64,000 bases of DNA from positions 142,486 to 206,485 of the forward strand of contig JAYFPK010000029.1 in NCBI GenBank assembly GCA_034927815.1, in the 5' to 3' direction. Source of the stretch: Limiplasma sp034927815. GTDB lineage: Bacteria > Bacillota > Clostridia > Christensenellales > Aristaeellaceae. Position 1 is the first letter of the stretch; each line of letters begins with the position of its first letter. Both the position numbers and the translations under genes were made by a program. A model generated the notes under the pieces. The model searched no databases. It was not told where the DNA came from and saw nothing but the letters and a program-made list of their open reading frames with translations. This document shows, piece by piece, positions 51,508 through 60,407 of this stretch.

Positions 51508-52596
51508 ATGCTGAACCTGAACCGCTTTATGAACGATGGGATCAAGAGTATTCTGGAGATAGCCGGACGGTTTTACCTGGACAACCGCCGGGGGCAGGCG
51601 TTTATGCTGCATATGGCCTCCGCGCTGCGAAAGGGCGCGAAGCGCCGGGACCGGCACGAGCAAAACGGCGTGCATATCCCGCCGTTTTTGATCGCCAGCA
51701 TCGCGTCGAGCTGTAATTTGCGCTGCGCGGGCTGCTACGCCAGGGCCAACGGCGGGTGCGGGCAGGAAGCGCCCCAGGCCGAGATGGGAACCGGGGACTG
51801 GCGGCGGGTTTTTGCGGAAGCGTCCGACGCGGGAGTGTCCTTCATCCTATTGGCCGGAGGCGAGCCGCTTATGCGGCGCGACGTTGTGGAGATGGCGGCG
51901 GAGTTTGATTCCATCCTCTTCCCGGTGTTCACCAACGGAACGCTGGTGGACGGCGAATATCTGGATCTTTTTGACCGCCACCGCAACCTGATCCCTGTCT
52001 TGAGCATCGAAGGGGATGCGGCCGAAACCGACCGGCGGCGCGGCATAGGCGTCTCCGAAAGGGTGCGGCAAACGGCCCGGAGCCTTCAAAGCCGGGGTAT
52101 TTTATTCGGGGCCTCCATCACCGTGACCAGCGAGAACATGGAGGCTGTTACGGAAAGCGCCTTCCTCGGCGGCCTGCGGGAGCAAGGCTGCGGTTTGGTT
52201 TTCTTTGTGGAATACGTGCCCGCGGAGAAAAACACGGAGCACCTGGTTTTAAGCGCCGACGCCCTGAAAGCGCTGGCGGCCAGGGTGGAGGCCTTGCGGG
52301 AGGAGAAGGGCGGCCAGGGGATGATTCTGCTGTCCTTTCCCGGCGACGAGGAGGCGATGGGCGGATGCCTGGCCGCCGGGCGGGGCTTCTTCCACATCAA
52401 CGCCAAGGGGGGCGCGGAGCCTTGCCCGTTCTCCCCCTATTCGGAAATGAACGTGCGGGAGCAATCCCTTCTGACCGTATTGCAATCTCCGTTCTTTGAA
52501 AAGGTGCGGCAGATCAGCGCGGCGGAGGCGGTGAACCATCACGGCGGGTGTACGCTGTTTGAGCATGAAGGCGAAGTGGCCCAGGCATTGCATTGA
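51508..52596 (+). CDS. Radical SAM enzyme
   Basis: Cytoplasmic radical SAM protein of 362 residues. The 4Fe-4S site is CNLRCAGCY (C69, C73, C76); GGEPLMRRDV follows as the SAM-binding GGE motif. The C-terminal part has few cysteines (CPFSPYSEMN) and no clear SPASM pattern. AAAGAGG-type site before the ATG. The first gene of a run that includes a thiol peroxidase, a ferritin-VIT membrane protein and two flavodoxins, so an oxidative or metal-stress role is likely, but the substrate is unknown. Confidence 0.88.
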   Translation: MLNLNRFMNDGIKSILEIAGRFYLDNRRGQAFMLHMASALRKGAKRRDRHEQNGVHIPPFLIASIASSCNLRCAGCYARANGGCGQEAPQAEMGTGDWRRVFAEASDAGVSFILLAGGEPLMRRDVVEMAAEFDSILFPVFTNGTLVDGEYLDLFDRHRNLIPVLSIEGDAAETDRRRGIGVSERVRQTARSLQSRGILFGASITVTSENMEAVTESAFLGGLREQGCGLVFFVEYVPAEKNTEHLVLSADALKALAARVEALREEKGGQGMILLSFPGDEEAMGGCLAAGRGFFHINAKGGAEPCPFSPYSEMNVREQSLLTVLQSPFFEKVRQISAAEAVNHHGGCTLFEHEGEVAQALH

Positions 52597-52614
52597 AAAT
52601 AGGGAGGAATGAAC

Positions 52615-53148
52615 ATGAACGCATATGACTTTTCGGTGAAGGACCAAAAAGGGGAGCAGGCGCGGCTATCCCAGTACCGGGGGAAGGTGCTGCTGATTGT
52701 GAACACGGCGACGAGATGCGGCTTGACCCCGCAGTATGCCGCCTTGCAGGCGCTGTACGAAAAGTACCGGGACAAAGGCTTTGAGGTGCTGGACTTCCCC
52801 TGCAACCAGTTTTTGGAGCAGGCGCCGGGCACGGCGGAGGAAATCGAATCCTTCTGTACCCTCCATTACAACACCACCTTTCCCCGCTTCGGCAAGATCG
52901 ATGTGAACGGGGAAACGGCGGATCCGCTGTTTGCCTGGCTGAAGCGGCAGGCCCCGGAGGACGCCGGGGACGAAAACTCCGCCGCCTTTGAGGCGCGGGT
53001 GAAGCAGTATACCCAGGGCAGCGTTCCCGGCGACATCAAATGGAACTTCGGGAAGTTCCTGATCGGCCGGGACGGAAGCGTCGCCGCGAGATTCTCCCCG
53101 TCCGTGGCCCCGGAAGCCCTGGAGGCGGCCATAGAAGCCCTGCTGTAA
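52615..53148 (+). CDS. Glutathione-peroxidase-family thiol peroxidase
   Basis: Peroxidase of about 177 residues. ATG 52615 is preferred over 52609 for ribosome-site spacing (AGGGAGGA). Catalytic Cys in ATRCGLTPQY, Gln in FPCNQF and Trp in WNFGKF make the family's active-site tetrad. Bacterial members without selenocysteine reduce peroxides with thioredoxin; C in FCTLHYNTTFP region may be resolving. It follows the radical SAM gene by 12 bases. Confidence 0.93.
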   Translation: MNAYDFSVKDQKGEQARLSQYRGKVLLIVNTATRCGLTPQYAALQALYEKYRDKGFEVLDFPCNQFLEQAPGTAEEIESFCTLHYNTTFPRFGKIDVNGETADPLFAWLKRQAPEDAGDENSAAFEARVKQYTQGSVPGDIKWNFGKFLIGRDGSVAARFSPSVAPEALEAAIEALL

Positions 53149-53185
53149 GATAGCCCGTCCCGGGCTGGCGAAAGGAGAATCCGCC

Positions 53186-54067
53186 ATGGAGCGTTCATTG
53201 CCCCAAGCCGTATCCCGGCGCATCCTCCGGATGCAACGGGACGAGATCACCGGCAGCGTCTTATACGGGCATATTGCCCGGCGGCAGACGGATGAAACCA
53301 ACAAGGCCGCCCTGCTGGAAATCGCTGCCGCGGAAAAAAACCACTACGAGGTGTGGAAGGGCTACACGGGAAAGGACATAGGCCCCAACCGGGTCAAGGT
53401 GGCATTCTTCAAGGTGGTGAGCCGTATCCTGGGGGATACCTTTACCATCAAATTCCTGGAAAAGGGCGAGGATTTTGGCATAGAGGAATTGCGGGCCATT
53501 GAGGAAGCGATTCCCGAAGCTCGCGCGCTCATCCGGGAGGAAGAGGAGCACGAGGACCGCCTGATGGCCATGGTGGACGAGGAGCGGCTGCATTATGTGG
53601 GCTCCATGGTCTTGGGGCTGAACGACGCGCTGGTGGAGCTGACCGGCACCATCGCCGGGCTCACCCTCGCCCTGGCCAACACGCGGCTGGTAGCGCTGTC
53701 CGCGATCATCACCGGGGTTTCGGCGACGCTGTCCATGGCGGCGTCCAACTACTTGGCCGAACGCGCCAGCGGCAGCGCCAACGCCCTGAAATCCAGCCTC
53801 TATACCGGCATGGCCTACATGGGCACCGTGGCGCTGATGGTGCTGCCCTTTCTGCTTTTGCCCAACCACCTGTCCATGGCGGCCCTGGGGATCATGCTGG
53901 CTACCGTGGTGCTGATCATTCTGCTGTTCAACCTGTACATCTCCGTGGCCCAGGACCAGCCGTTCCTGCGGCGGTTCGGGGAGATGGCGGCGATCAGCCT
54001 GGGCGTGGCAGCCATTTCATTCGGAATCGGCCTGCTTGCCAAATCGCTGCTGGGCATCGACATTTAA
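53186..54067 (+). CDS. Ferritin-like/VIT fusion metal transporter (MbfA-like)
   Basis: Protein of 293 residues. N-terminal rubrerythrin-like domain (about 1-135) with Glu/His ligands (DEITGSVLYGHIAR, AAAEKNHYEVW, EEEEHEDRLM) can bind di-iron. C-terminal VIT1/CCC1 region with about five membrane helices and ALVELTGTIAGLTLAL, SMAASNYLAERASG typical of the family. Such proteins export iron or manganese and protect against peroxide. AAAGGAGAA precedes the ATG. It sits next to the peroxidase. Confidence 0.9.
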   Translation: MERSLPQAVSRRILRMQRDEITGSVLYGHIARRQTDETNKAALLEIAAAEKNHYEVWKGYTGKDIGPNRVKVAFFKVVSRILGDTFTIKFLEKGEDFGIEELRAIEEAIPEARALIREEEEHEDRLMAMVDEERLHYVGSMVLGLNDALVELTGTIAGLTLALANTRLVALSAIITGVSATLSMAASNYLAERASGSANALKSSLYTGMAYMGTVALMVLPFLLLPNHLSMAALGIMLATVVLIILLFNLYISVAQDQPFLRRFGEMAAISLGVAAISFGIGLLAKSLLGIDI

Positions 54068-54083
54068 GGAGGAAAGTTTGCGT

Positions 54084-54503
54084 ATGAACATCGCTGTACG
54101 GTACCTGACCCGTGGGGGAAATACCAAAAAGCTGGCGGACGCCATCGCCAAGGCGGCGGGCGTTACCGCCCAGGACTGCGCCGCGCCCTTGGCCGGGCCG
54201 GTGGATCTGCTGTTTTTGGGGGGCTCCGTCTATTGGGGCGGCGTGGACAAGGGGCTCAAGCAATTCATTGCCCAGTTGGACCCCGCGGCGGTGAAGCGCG
54301 TGGCCGTGTTTGGCACCGCCGCGCTGAAGGCGGAGCCGGACAGGGAGATTGAAAACCTGCTGCGCGCCAGGGGCGTTTCCGTGTCCAAACACAGCTTTCA
54401 TTGCCGGGGCGCGTTTGCGGCCATGCACAAGGGCCGCCCCGATGCCGGAGATCTGGCGCAGGCGGCGGCCTTTGCCCAAAGCGCCCTGGAGGCGGCTGAA
54501 TAG
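54084..54503 (+). CDS. Flavodoxin-like protein
   Basis: Protein of 139 residues, start at ATG 54084 after TAAGGAGGA (the in-frame start 48 bases upstream lies within the previous gene). FMN-phosphate loop RYLTRGGNTKKLADAI (about 6-21) and LLFLGGSVYWGGVD (about 43-56) match the flavodoxin fold. It would carry electrons for the radical SAM enzyme or peroxidase reduction. Followed by a DtxR-like regulator after 33 bases. Confidence 0.85.
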   Translation: MNIAVRYLTRGGNTKKLADAIAKAAGVTAQDCAAPLAGPVDLLFLGGSVYWGGVDKGLKQFIAQLDPAAVKRVAVFGTAALKAEPDREIENLLRARGVSVSKHSFHCRGAFAAMHKGRPDAGDLAQAAAFAQSALEAAE

Positions 54504-54536
54504 CGCCGCGAACCGGATGAAAAGGGGGGGGAGGGC

Positions 54537-54956
54537 ATGCGATTGCCCAGCCGTTCGGAAAAGGATTACATGGAGGCGATCTATATTCTGACCAGGCGCA
54601 TGGGCGCCGTCCGCTCCATCGACGTGGCGACATACATGGAGCATTCCAAGCCCAGCGTGACGGTGGCCGTTCAAAACCTGTGCGCCAAGGGATATTTGCA
54701 GAAAAACGGCCATGATTTGGTGCTTACCGAGGTGGGGCGGTCCCTTGCGGAAAACATCCTTCAGCGCCATTGCATTTTGACCCATGCCCTGAAGGAGCTG
54801 GGGGTGAACGAGCCCACGGCGGTTAAGGACGCCCGCTCCATAGAGCGCGTCGTAAGCGACGAGGTTGTGGAAACCGCGGCCAAGGCGATCCAATGCCGGA
54901 AATGGCTGACAGGGGCGTGTCCGGCAGGCTGCGGCGCGCTGCAGGGGACTTGCTAG
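54537..54956 (+). CDS. DtxR/MntR-like metal-dependent regulator, altered ligand
   Basis: Regulator of 139 residues. Winged helix (SIDVATYMEHSKPSVTVAVQ, about 27-46) followed by the helical metal-binding/dimer part (AENILQRHCILTHALKELG, DARSIERVVSDEV). The usual I-E-H of this motif reads I-E-R here, so one expected metal ligand (His) is missing; the protein may respond to other signals or have lower metal affinity. Between two flavodoxin genes and behind a metal transporter it probably regulates them. The C-terminal Cys-rich tail (CPAGCGALQGTC) is unusual. Confidence 0.82.
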   Translation: MRLPSRSEKDYMEAIYILTRRMGAVRSIDVATYMEHSKPSVTVAVQNLCAKGYLQKNGHDLVLTEVGRSLAENILQRHCILTHALKELGVNEPTAVKDARSIERVVSDEVVETAAKAIQCRKWLTGACPAGCGALQGTC

Positions 54957-54998
54957 CGGGGAACCACCCTGGGGAATGGGGACGGAAGGAGGCGTTTG

Positions 54999-55481
54999 AT
55001 GAAAGCGTTGGTGCTCTATTATTCTTACAGCGGGAATACGGGGGAGGTTGCGCAGCGCATCCGCAAGGCGCTGGACTGCGACATCGCCGAAATCGTGCCC
55101 GTGGAGCCCTACCCGGAGGATTTTAACGCCGTGGTGGAGCAGGGCAAAAGGGAGATCCAAAGCGGGTACGAGCCGGAAATCCAGCCCCTACGGCACGACC
55201 CCGCCCAGTATGACACCATCATCCTGGGCAGCCCCGTGTGGTGGTACACCTTCGTCCCCCCGGTGCAGACGGTTCTTTCCGCCGTGGACTGGGAGGGAAA
55301 GGCGGTGTACCCATTCGCCACCCACGCGGGATGGCTGGGTAAAACTTTGGAGAACATCGGCAAGGCCTGCGGCGGCGCGGCGCCCAAGCCCGGCCTGGAC
55401 GTCCGCTTTGACGCCGACCGCCCCCTTACGCCCTGGACCGCCGTGGACCAGTGGACCGGCCGGATCAAAGAGGGGCGATAA
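54999..55481 (+). CDS. Flavodoxin-family protein
   Basis: Protein of 160 residues from ATG 54999 (GAAGGAGG upstream). FMN-binding loop YYSYSGNTGEVAQRI (about 7-21), aromatic/flavin face GSPVWWYTFVPPVQT (about 76-90), and FATHAGWLGKTLENI. Longer than the flavodoxin upstream and of the Flavodoxin_4 type, often NAD(P)H-linked. End of the redox/metal run. No terminator was found. Confidence 0.85.
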   Translation: MKALVLYYSYSGNTGEVAQRIRKALDCDIAEIVPVEPYPEDFNAVVEQGKREIQSGYEPEIQPLRHDPAQYDTIILGSPVWWYTFVPPVQTVLSAVDWEGKAVYPFATHAGWLGKTLENIGKACGGAAPKPGLDVRFDADRPLTPWTAVDQWTGRIKEGR

Positions 55482-55672
55482 GCCGGAGTTCCAGGCTTTC
55501 CGCCGCAGGCCGGCCTGGGCCGGCGCAGGCTGGAGGCCAGTATACGCGTATGCCCCAGGGGGAAAAATTTCAACGCCGTTTCAAGGATGCTACCAGCTCC
55601 GGGGAAGGGCTTGATGGAGTTGTTTTGATGGCGGGCCTGTGCCGGGAAGGTTTGTTTCCGGGACAGGTCCTT

Positions 55673-57133
55673 CTATTTTCCGCCGCTTCGGCCCGGCTGC
55701 GCCGGGGGTTGATCGTCGCTGGGCAGGCGGTGGAAATAGCGCTGGTAGCTGGTGGTGAAATAGTAGGGGTTGGAGTACCCCACCAGCTCCGCCACGTCCT
55801 TCACCAGCAGCGTCCCCTGGGAGAGCAGGTCCTTGGCCGCGTTCATGCGCAGCTCCAACAGGTACTCGGTGAAGTTCTTGCCGGTTCTCTTTTTGAACAG
55901 GCGGCTCAAATAGATATAGTTGATGTGGTATTGCTCCGAGAGGCTCAAAAGGTTCACGTCCTCGGCGTAATGCTCTTTCAGGTAGGCGGCCATCTGCTCC
56001 ACCACGTCGCCGTTTTGCGCGGCCCGTATGGGGCGCAGGGCTTCCAGGGCCGCGCGGAACTGGATGGCGATATAGGCCTGGGCCTGGGGGAGGGAGCGGA
56101 CCTTGCAGATGCGGTCCCCTTGCCCGGTGAGGGCCGGGACATGGGCCCCCAGGGCGCGGCAGTGGCGGTCCAGCAGCATGTTCATTTCCAGCAGCGCGTT
56201 GTGCAGCACCGGCAGATACAGGAGCCTCTGCTCCGCAAGGGGCCGCGCCAGCCTTGCGGCCAGCTCCTGGACCCCTTCCGGTTTCAGGCTCTCCAGCAAG
56301 GGCCCCAGGGAGGCGGCCAAAAGCAGCGTAACGGGCTTGCCGGTACCTTGGGAAGCAGCCTCTTTATAGGGGATCACCCGCCGATGGGGGGCGGCGTAGC
56401 CGGCGGCCATGCGGGCCTGGAGCAGCGCCTCCTTTTCCCGCCCTGTCCGGAGGGGAGAGGAGAGGCCGCAGTACACGCCCCCGCCGCTGGCCGCGCTCCA
56501 CGCCTCGCAGGCCGCTTCCAGGGCGGCCAGGGCTCCCTCCGCCCCGCCGGTGCAGGCCAGCAGGGCCTCATGCTCGCCCCAGGGCCGGAGGAAAAGCGCT
56601 ATGCCCTCCCCGAGGCTTGAAGGGAAGGGGACGGCGCGCAGGTGATCCGCCCAGAGGCAGCCGATGACGCAGGGCTCCTGGAGCGGGGTAAAGCGCGAAA
56701 CGCCCTCCCCCCGGGCCAGCTCCTCCAACAGCCGGGCCGCGGGGGGCTCCTGGCCGGGGGAGTGGGTGAGGCGGTCCCGTATGCGCCGCAGCACCCCGTT
56801 GAGCTCCTCCTCGTCGATGGGCTTGAGCATGTATTCATCCACCTGGGAGCGGATGGCCTGGCGCATATAATCATAGCTGGAATACTCGCTGAGCACGATC
56901 AGGCCGCCGCGGTAACCCCGCCCGGCCAGCTCCCGGAGCAGCTCGTCCCCGTTCATGCCGGGCATCTTCATATCCGTGATGATGATATCCGGGCAATGCC
57001 CGTTAACGATCTGGAGCGCCTCCAGCCCGTTTTGGGCCTGGCCGCACAGGCGCATGCCCAAAGCGGCCCAATCGATGGCCTTGAGGATTCCCTGACGGAT
57101 CCAGAACTCGTCTTCCACCACAAGAACATCCAT
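55673..57133 (-). CDS. YesN-like response regulator with AraC DNA-binding domain
   Basis: Protein of 486 residues. Receiver domain with phosphorylation Asp in IIITDMKMPG (D54) and a K in LKPIDEEEL; a long linker (about 130-380); two AraC-type helix-turn-helix units at the end (YHINYIYLSRLFKKRTGKNF, quoted in part as SRLFKKRTGKNF, then AKDLLSQGTLLVKDVAELVG). ATG at 57133 or 57136, overlapping the sensor kinase stop. Together they form a two-component system for the sugar importer downstream, as in Bacillus YesMN/LytSR-like sets. Confidence 0.92.
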   Translation of the reverse strand: MDVLVVEDEFWIRQGILKAIDWAALGMRLCGQAQNGLEALQIVNGHCPDIIITDMKMPGMNGDELLRELAGRGYRGGLIVLSEYSSYDYMRQAIRSQVDEYMLKPIDEEELNGVLRRIRDRLTHSPGQEPPAARLLEELARGEGVSRFTPLQEPCVIGCLWADHLRAVPFPSSLGEGIALFLRPWGEHEALLACTGGAEGALAALEAACEAWSAASGGGVYCGLSSPLRTGREKEALLQARMAAGYAAPHRRVIPYKEAASQGTGKPVTLLLAASLGPLLESLKPEGVQELAARLARPLAEQRLLYLPVLHNALLEMNMLLDRHCRALGAHVPALTGQGDRICKVRSLPQAQAYIAIQFRAALEALRPIRAAQNGDVVEQMAAYLKEHYAEDVNLLSLSEQYHINYIYLSRLFKKRTGKNFTEYLLELRMNAAKDLLSQGTLLVKDVAELVGYSNPYYFTTSYQRYFHRLPSDDQPPAQPGRSGGK

Positions 57134-58890
57134 CATACTTCCTTCTTCCATTCCAGGGGGATTTTGACCTGTACGCTGGTGCCGATGTCCCATTCGCTCT
57201 CGATGCGCAGCTCCGCGCCGCCGCCGTAGAGCAGCTGCAGCCGCGCGTAGAGGTTGGGCAGGCCGATGCCGCCGCCGTTTGGCGCGTTGCCATGGATTCG
57301 CTCCCACAGCGCCTGCAGCTGCTCCGGGTCCATGCCCTGGCCGTTGTCTGTCACCTCCAGCACCAGGCTCTGCTCCTCCTGGGCGCAGCGGATCAGCAGC
57401 TCGCCCTTTTCCGGGCGGTTTTCAAAGCCGTGGATCAGGGCGTTTTCCACCATGGGCTGCAGAACGATCCGGGGGACGATGGCGGTAAGCAGCGCCTGGG
57501 GCACGTCCAGGGTGACGTGGAGCCGGTCCCCAAAGCGGATCCCCTGGATGGCCAGGTAGCTGCTCACGTTCTCCAGCTCCTGGCCCAGGGGCGCGGTGGA
57601 GCCTTTGGCCTTGATGCTGGCGTTGAGCAGCCGCCCCAGGGATTTGGCCATGACGTTGACCTCGCTGACGCCGTGGATCAGCGCCAGGCTGCTGATGGAC
57701 TGGAGGACGTTGGCCATAAAATGCGGGTTGAGCTGGGCTTGCAGCAGGCGAAGCTGCGCCTCCTTGTTTTCCAATTTGAGCTGGTACTCGTGGGCGATGG
57801 CCGCCTGGAGCTGGTTGAGCAGCAGGTTAAAGGCGCGGCTGAGCTGCGCCGTCTCGTCCCGGCCATGGACGGCGGCCCGGGTATCCAAGGAGGAAAGGCT
57901 GACTTGGGACATGGTTTGGGTGAGCTGCTCCAGGGGCCCGGTGATGGCCCGGGAGAGCAGCGTCGCCAGGAGGATCGCCAGGCACAGGGAGGCCAGGACC
58001 ACCTGCAGAATGCTCTGGGATACGGATTCGGCGGCGGCCTCGCTGTACGCCTCCGGCACGAGGCACAGCAGCGTCCAGCCGGTTTCGCCCACATCCGCTT
58101 TGGTCAGGAGGAAGTCCGCGCCGTCAACCGCCAGGGTGGCCGTATCCTCCCAGGGGAATACCTGGCTTTGGAGGTTTCCCGCCGAATCGAAGATCACGTT
58201 CCCGGCAAAGTCCAGCAAAAAGATGCGGGTCTGCGGGGCGGAGGACATGCCCGCGGAAAGGGTGTACAGTTCATCCAGCGCCACGGTGACGAACATCCAC
58301 CCCGCCGGGCGGTATTGGGCCTCGGTGTTCACGATCCTCCGGGCAATGGTGTACACATAGGGAAGGCTGCCGCCCCGGTGGTTTTTCAACGCCATGTGCC
58401 GCTGGGTGGGCAGCAGGCGGATGCCGCTCTCCCAGCCCGCCTCCTCCATCACCCCCCGGTAGCTCTCCGGCAAGGAGGCGGTACCCTCCGCGTGGCCCGC
58501 CTCGTCCCGGGTACAGTAGGTAACATGGCCGTAGGGGTCCACGTAGATGATGCTGTAAACGTTGGCCCGGGAGCCGGTGAGGGGCAGGAAAACCGATTGG
58601 AGCGCCGAAACCCGGTGGGGGGCGGACAGGTTTTCCGGCTCCCGGACGAGGGCCTTCAGGTAATCCCGGAAATTGGCGCTCAGGTACGCGCTTTGAAAGA
58701 TCCGGTCCGTATCCCGGATGGAACCGGCGATTTGCCGGGCCCCCAGCAGCAGCGTCTGGCTGACGAGGGATTGGGTCTGCCCTTGCACCACCTGCAAGGC
58801 CTTCTGGTGGGTGACCTGGCCCTGGAGGGCCAGGGAGAGGCTGACCAGCAGAATCATCATCAACAGCACCTTGTACCGTATTTTGCGCAT
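57133..58890 (-). CDS. YesM-like sensor histidine kinase
   Basis: Membrane sensor of 585 residues: N-terminal helix (about 8-27), extracytoplasmic Cache-like sensor (about 30-280), second helix (about 285-305), HAMP linker (LLSRAITGPLEQLTQTMSQV part), then the His_kinase domain with phospho-acceptor H in LNPHFMANVLQS (about 388) and an ATP site with VTDNGQGMDP and GGGIGLPNLYARL. Its stop overlaps the regulator start. It faces away from the binding-protein gene, which has separate control. Confidence 0.93.
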   Translation of the reverse strand: MRKIRYKVLLMMILLVSLSLALQGQVTHQKALQVVQGQTQSLVSQTLLLGARQIAGSIRDTDRIFQSAYLSANFRDYLKALVREPENLSAPHRVSALQSVFLPLTGSRANVYSIIYVDPYGHVTYCTRDEAGHAEGTASLPESYRGVMEEAGWESGIRLLPTQRHMALKNHRGGSLPYVYTIARRIVNTEAQYRPAGWMFVTVALDELYTLSAGMSSAPQTRIFLLDFAGNVIFDSAGNLQSQVFPWEDTATLAVDGADFLLTKADVGETGWTLLCLVPEAYSEAAAESVSQSILQVVLASLCLAILLATLLSRAITGPLEQLTQTMSQVSLSSLDTRAAVHGRDETAQLSRAFNLLLNQLQAAIAHEYQLKLENKEAQLRLLQAQLNPHFMANVLQSISSLALIHGVSEVNVMAKSLGRLLNASIKAKGSTAPLGQELENVSSYLAIQGIRFGDRLHVTLDVPQALLTAIVPRIVLQPMVENALIHGFENRPEKGELLIRCAQEEQSLVLEVTDNGQGMDPEQLQALWERIHGNAPNGGGIGLPNLYARLQLLYGGGAELRIESEWDIGTSVQVKIPLEWKKEV

Positions 58891-59089
58891 ACAGGCCCAC
58901 CCTCGCGTAGTTTTTTGCTGATCCTATTATAATGCAAACCGGCCCGGGGGGCTACGGCGGGAGGGAAGGAAGCTAAAATCCTTGAAAAGATGGTTGATTT
59001 ATTTCATTTTTCTTTCCGCCGCGCCGTGCTATCGTAAAGCCAACAAAAGCGCGACATCAACGCGCGCCGCGCAGGGAAAGGAAGAAAGG

Positions 59090-60340
59090 ATGGGGTTTAT
59101 GAAACGCTTTCTGGCATGCATGCTCTCTTTGGCGCTCATCATGGCGGCGGTTCCCGGGATGGCCGCGGAACAGGTGACGCTGCACCTGTTCCACCAAAAA
59201 CAGGAGGCCCAGGAGACCTTCGCCAAGATCATCGAGGAGTTCACCGCCCAATACCCGAACATCCAGGTGGAGCAGGAGATCGTGACCAACGAGCCCGCGG
59301 CGGTGCTGAAGGCCCGCATCGCCACTGATGAAATCCCGGACATTTTCCAGGCCGGTTTGGACACCATTGACATTTCCAAGGGCGGCTACATGGCGGACCT
59401 TACGGACCAGGAGTTCCTCCAGAACATCAACGAGGACGCCGTGGGCTCCTCCTCCTTTACGGATGAAGAGGGCCGCACCTGGGCGATGCCCATTGACGGC
59501 AGCTGCATCGGCATCCTGTACAACAAGGACGTTTTCGCCCAATACGGCCTCAGCGTTCCCACCACCCTTGCCGAGTTCGACAGCGTGGTCAAGACCCTCC
59601 GGGACAACGGCGTAACGCCCTTTGCCCTGGGCTTCAAGGATGCCTGGACCATTAAGATCACCGGCGTTTGCGCCTTCTCCCCGGCAGTGTATGGCCGCGA
59701 CCTGGGCTGGGACGCCCTGAAAAACGAGGGGAAGGCCACCTTTGCCGGCACCCCCGAATGGACCCGGTCCTTTGAGCTGCTGCGCAAGATCTACGAAAGC
59801 GGCGACCAGCAGACCGCCTTTGATACCGATTACAACGGCGCCTGCGCCATGCTGGCCAACGGCGAAGCCGCCATGATGGCCCAGGGCCTGTGGGCGGTGG
59901 AAGTGGTCCGCTCCGTGAACCCGGACGCGAACATCGGCATGATGGCGATGCCCGTATCCGAGGACCCGGGCGAGACCAAGCTGCACCAGTTCCCGGATTT
60001 CGGCCTCTCCATTTCCTCCAAGTCCGCCCATATCCCCGAGTGCGAGCTTTTCCTGGAGTTCCTGACCCGGAAGGACATCGCCGAGGTGTGGTGCAACACC
60101 GCCAAGCTGTTCTCCGCGGTGAAGGGCGTGAGCGTGGATTTTGACCCGGTGGCTGCGGACGTGAACGCCTACATCGCCCAGGGCATGGTCTGCCCCCAGG
60201 CGGACCGGGGCTGGCCCACCGCCTTCCACGCGGATTTTGAATCCGCCATCAGCGCGTACCTCCTGGACAAGCTGACGGCGCAAGACGCCATGAAGCAGCT
60301 GGATACGGCCTGGGATACCGCCTACGCCGCAGCCAGGTAA
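59090..60340 (+). CDS. Extracellular sugar-binding protein of ABC importer
   Basis: Solute-binding protein of about 416 residues, family 1 (MalE/UgpB-like). Start at 59090 (GGAAAGGAAG upstream; ATG 59099 also possible). Signal peptide MKRFLACMLSLALIMAAVPG, cleaved near GMA-AEQ; no lipobox at the right distance, so how it stays at the surface is open. VTLHLFHQKQ and GQWAMPIDGS-like ligand segment (here TWAMPIDGSCIGILYNKDVF, in part) fit the fold. First gene of the importer operon. Confidence 0.9.
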   Translation: MGFMKRFLACMLSLALIMAAVPGMAAEQVTLHLFHQKQEAQETFAKIIEEFTAQYPNIQVEQEIVTNEPAAVLKARIATDEIPDIFQAGLDTIDISKGGYMADLTDQEFLQNINEDAVGSSSFTDEEGRTWAMPIDGSCIGILYNKDVFAQYGLSVPTTLAEFDSVVKTLRDNGVTPFALGFKDAWTIKITGVCAFSPAVYGRDLGWDALKNEGKATFAGTPEWTRSFELLRKIYESGDQQTAFDTDYNGACAMLANGEAAMMAQGLWAVEVVRSVNPDANIGMMAMPVSEDPGETKLHQFPDFGLSISSKSAHIPECELFLEFLTRKDIAEVWCNTAKLFSAVKGVSVDFDPVAADVNAYIAQGMVCPQADRGWPTAFHADFESAISAYLLDKLTAQDAMKQLDTAWDTAYAAAR

Positions 60341-60353
60341 GAAAACGGCTTTG

Positions 60354-60380
60354 GGAGCGGCCGCCGGATACGGCCGCTCC
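60354..60380 (+). terminator. Hairpin between binding-protein and permease genes
   Basis: GGAGCGGCCG (60354-60363) pairs perfectly with CGGCCGCTCC (60371-60380), loop of seven, followed by TTTCC. A partial terminator or mRNA stabiliser that keeps the binding protein more abundant than the permeases. Confidence 0.65.
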
Positions 60381-60407
60381 TTTCCTGACTACATCGGGGG
60401 AGGGCGT

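Noticed and set aside
53994..55160. Long leftward frame across flavodoxin and regulator genes
   Set aside because: Antisense to three recognised genes with good ribosome sites.
57292..58932. Long rightward frame opposite the sensor kinase
   Set aside because: Shadow of a G+C-rich gene; the minus-strand product has full histidine-kinase motifs.
59057..60283. Long leftward frame opposite the binding protein
   Set aside because: His/Gly/Arg-rich antisense reading with no domain; the sense strand encodes a normal binding protein with signal peptide.
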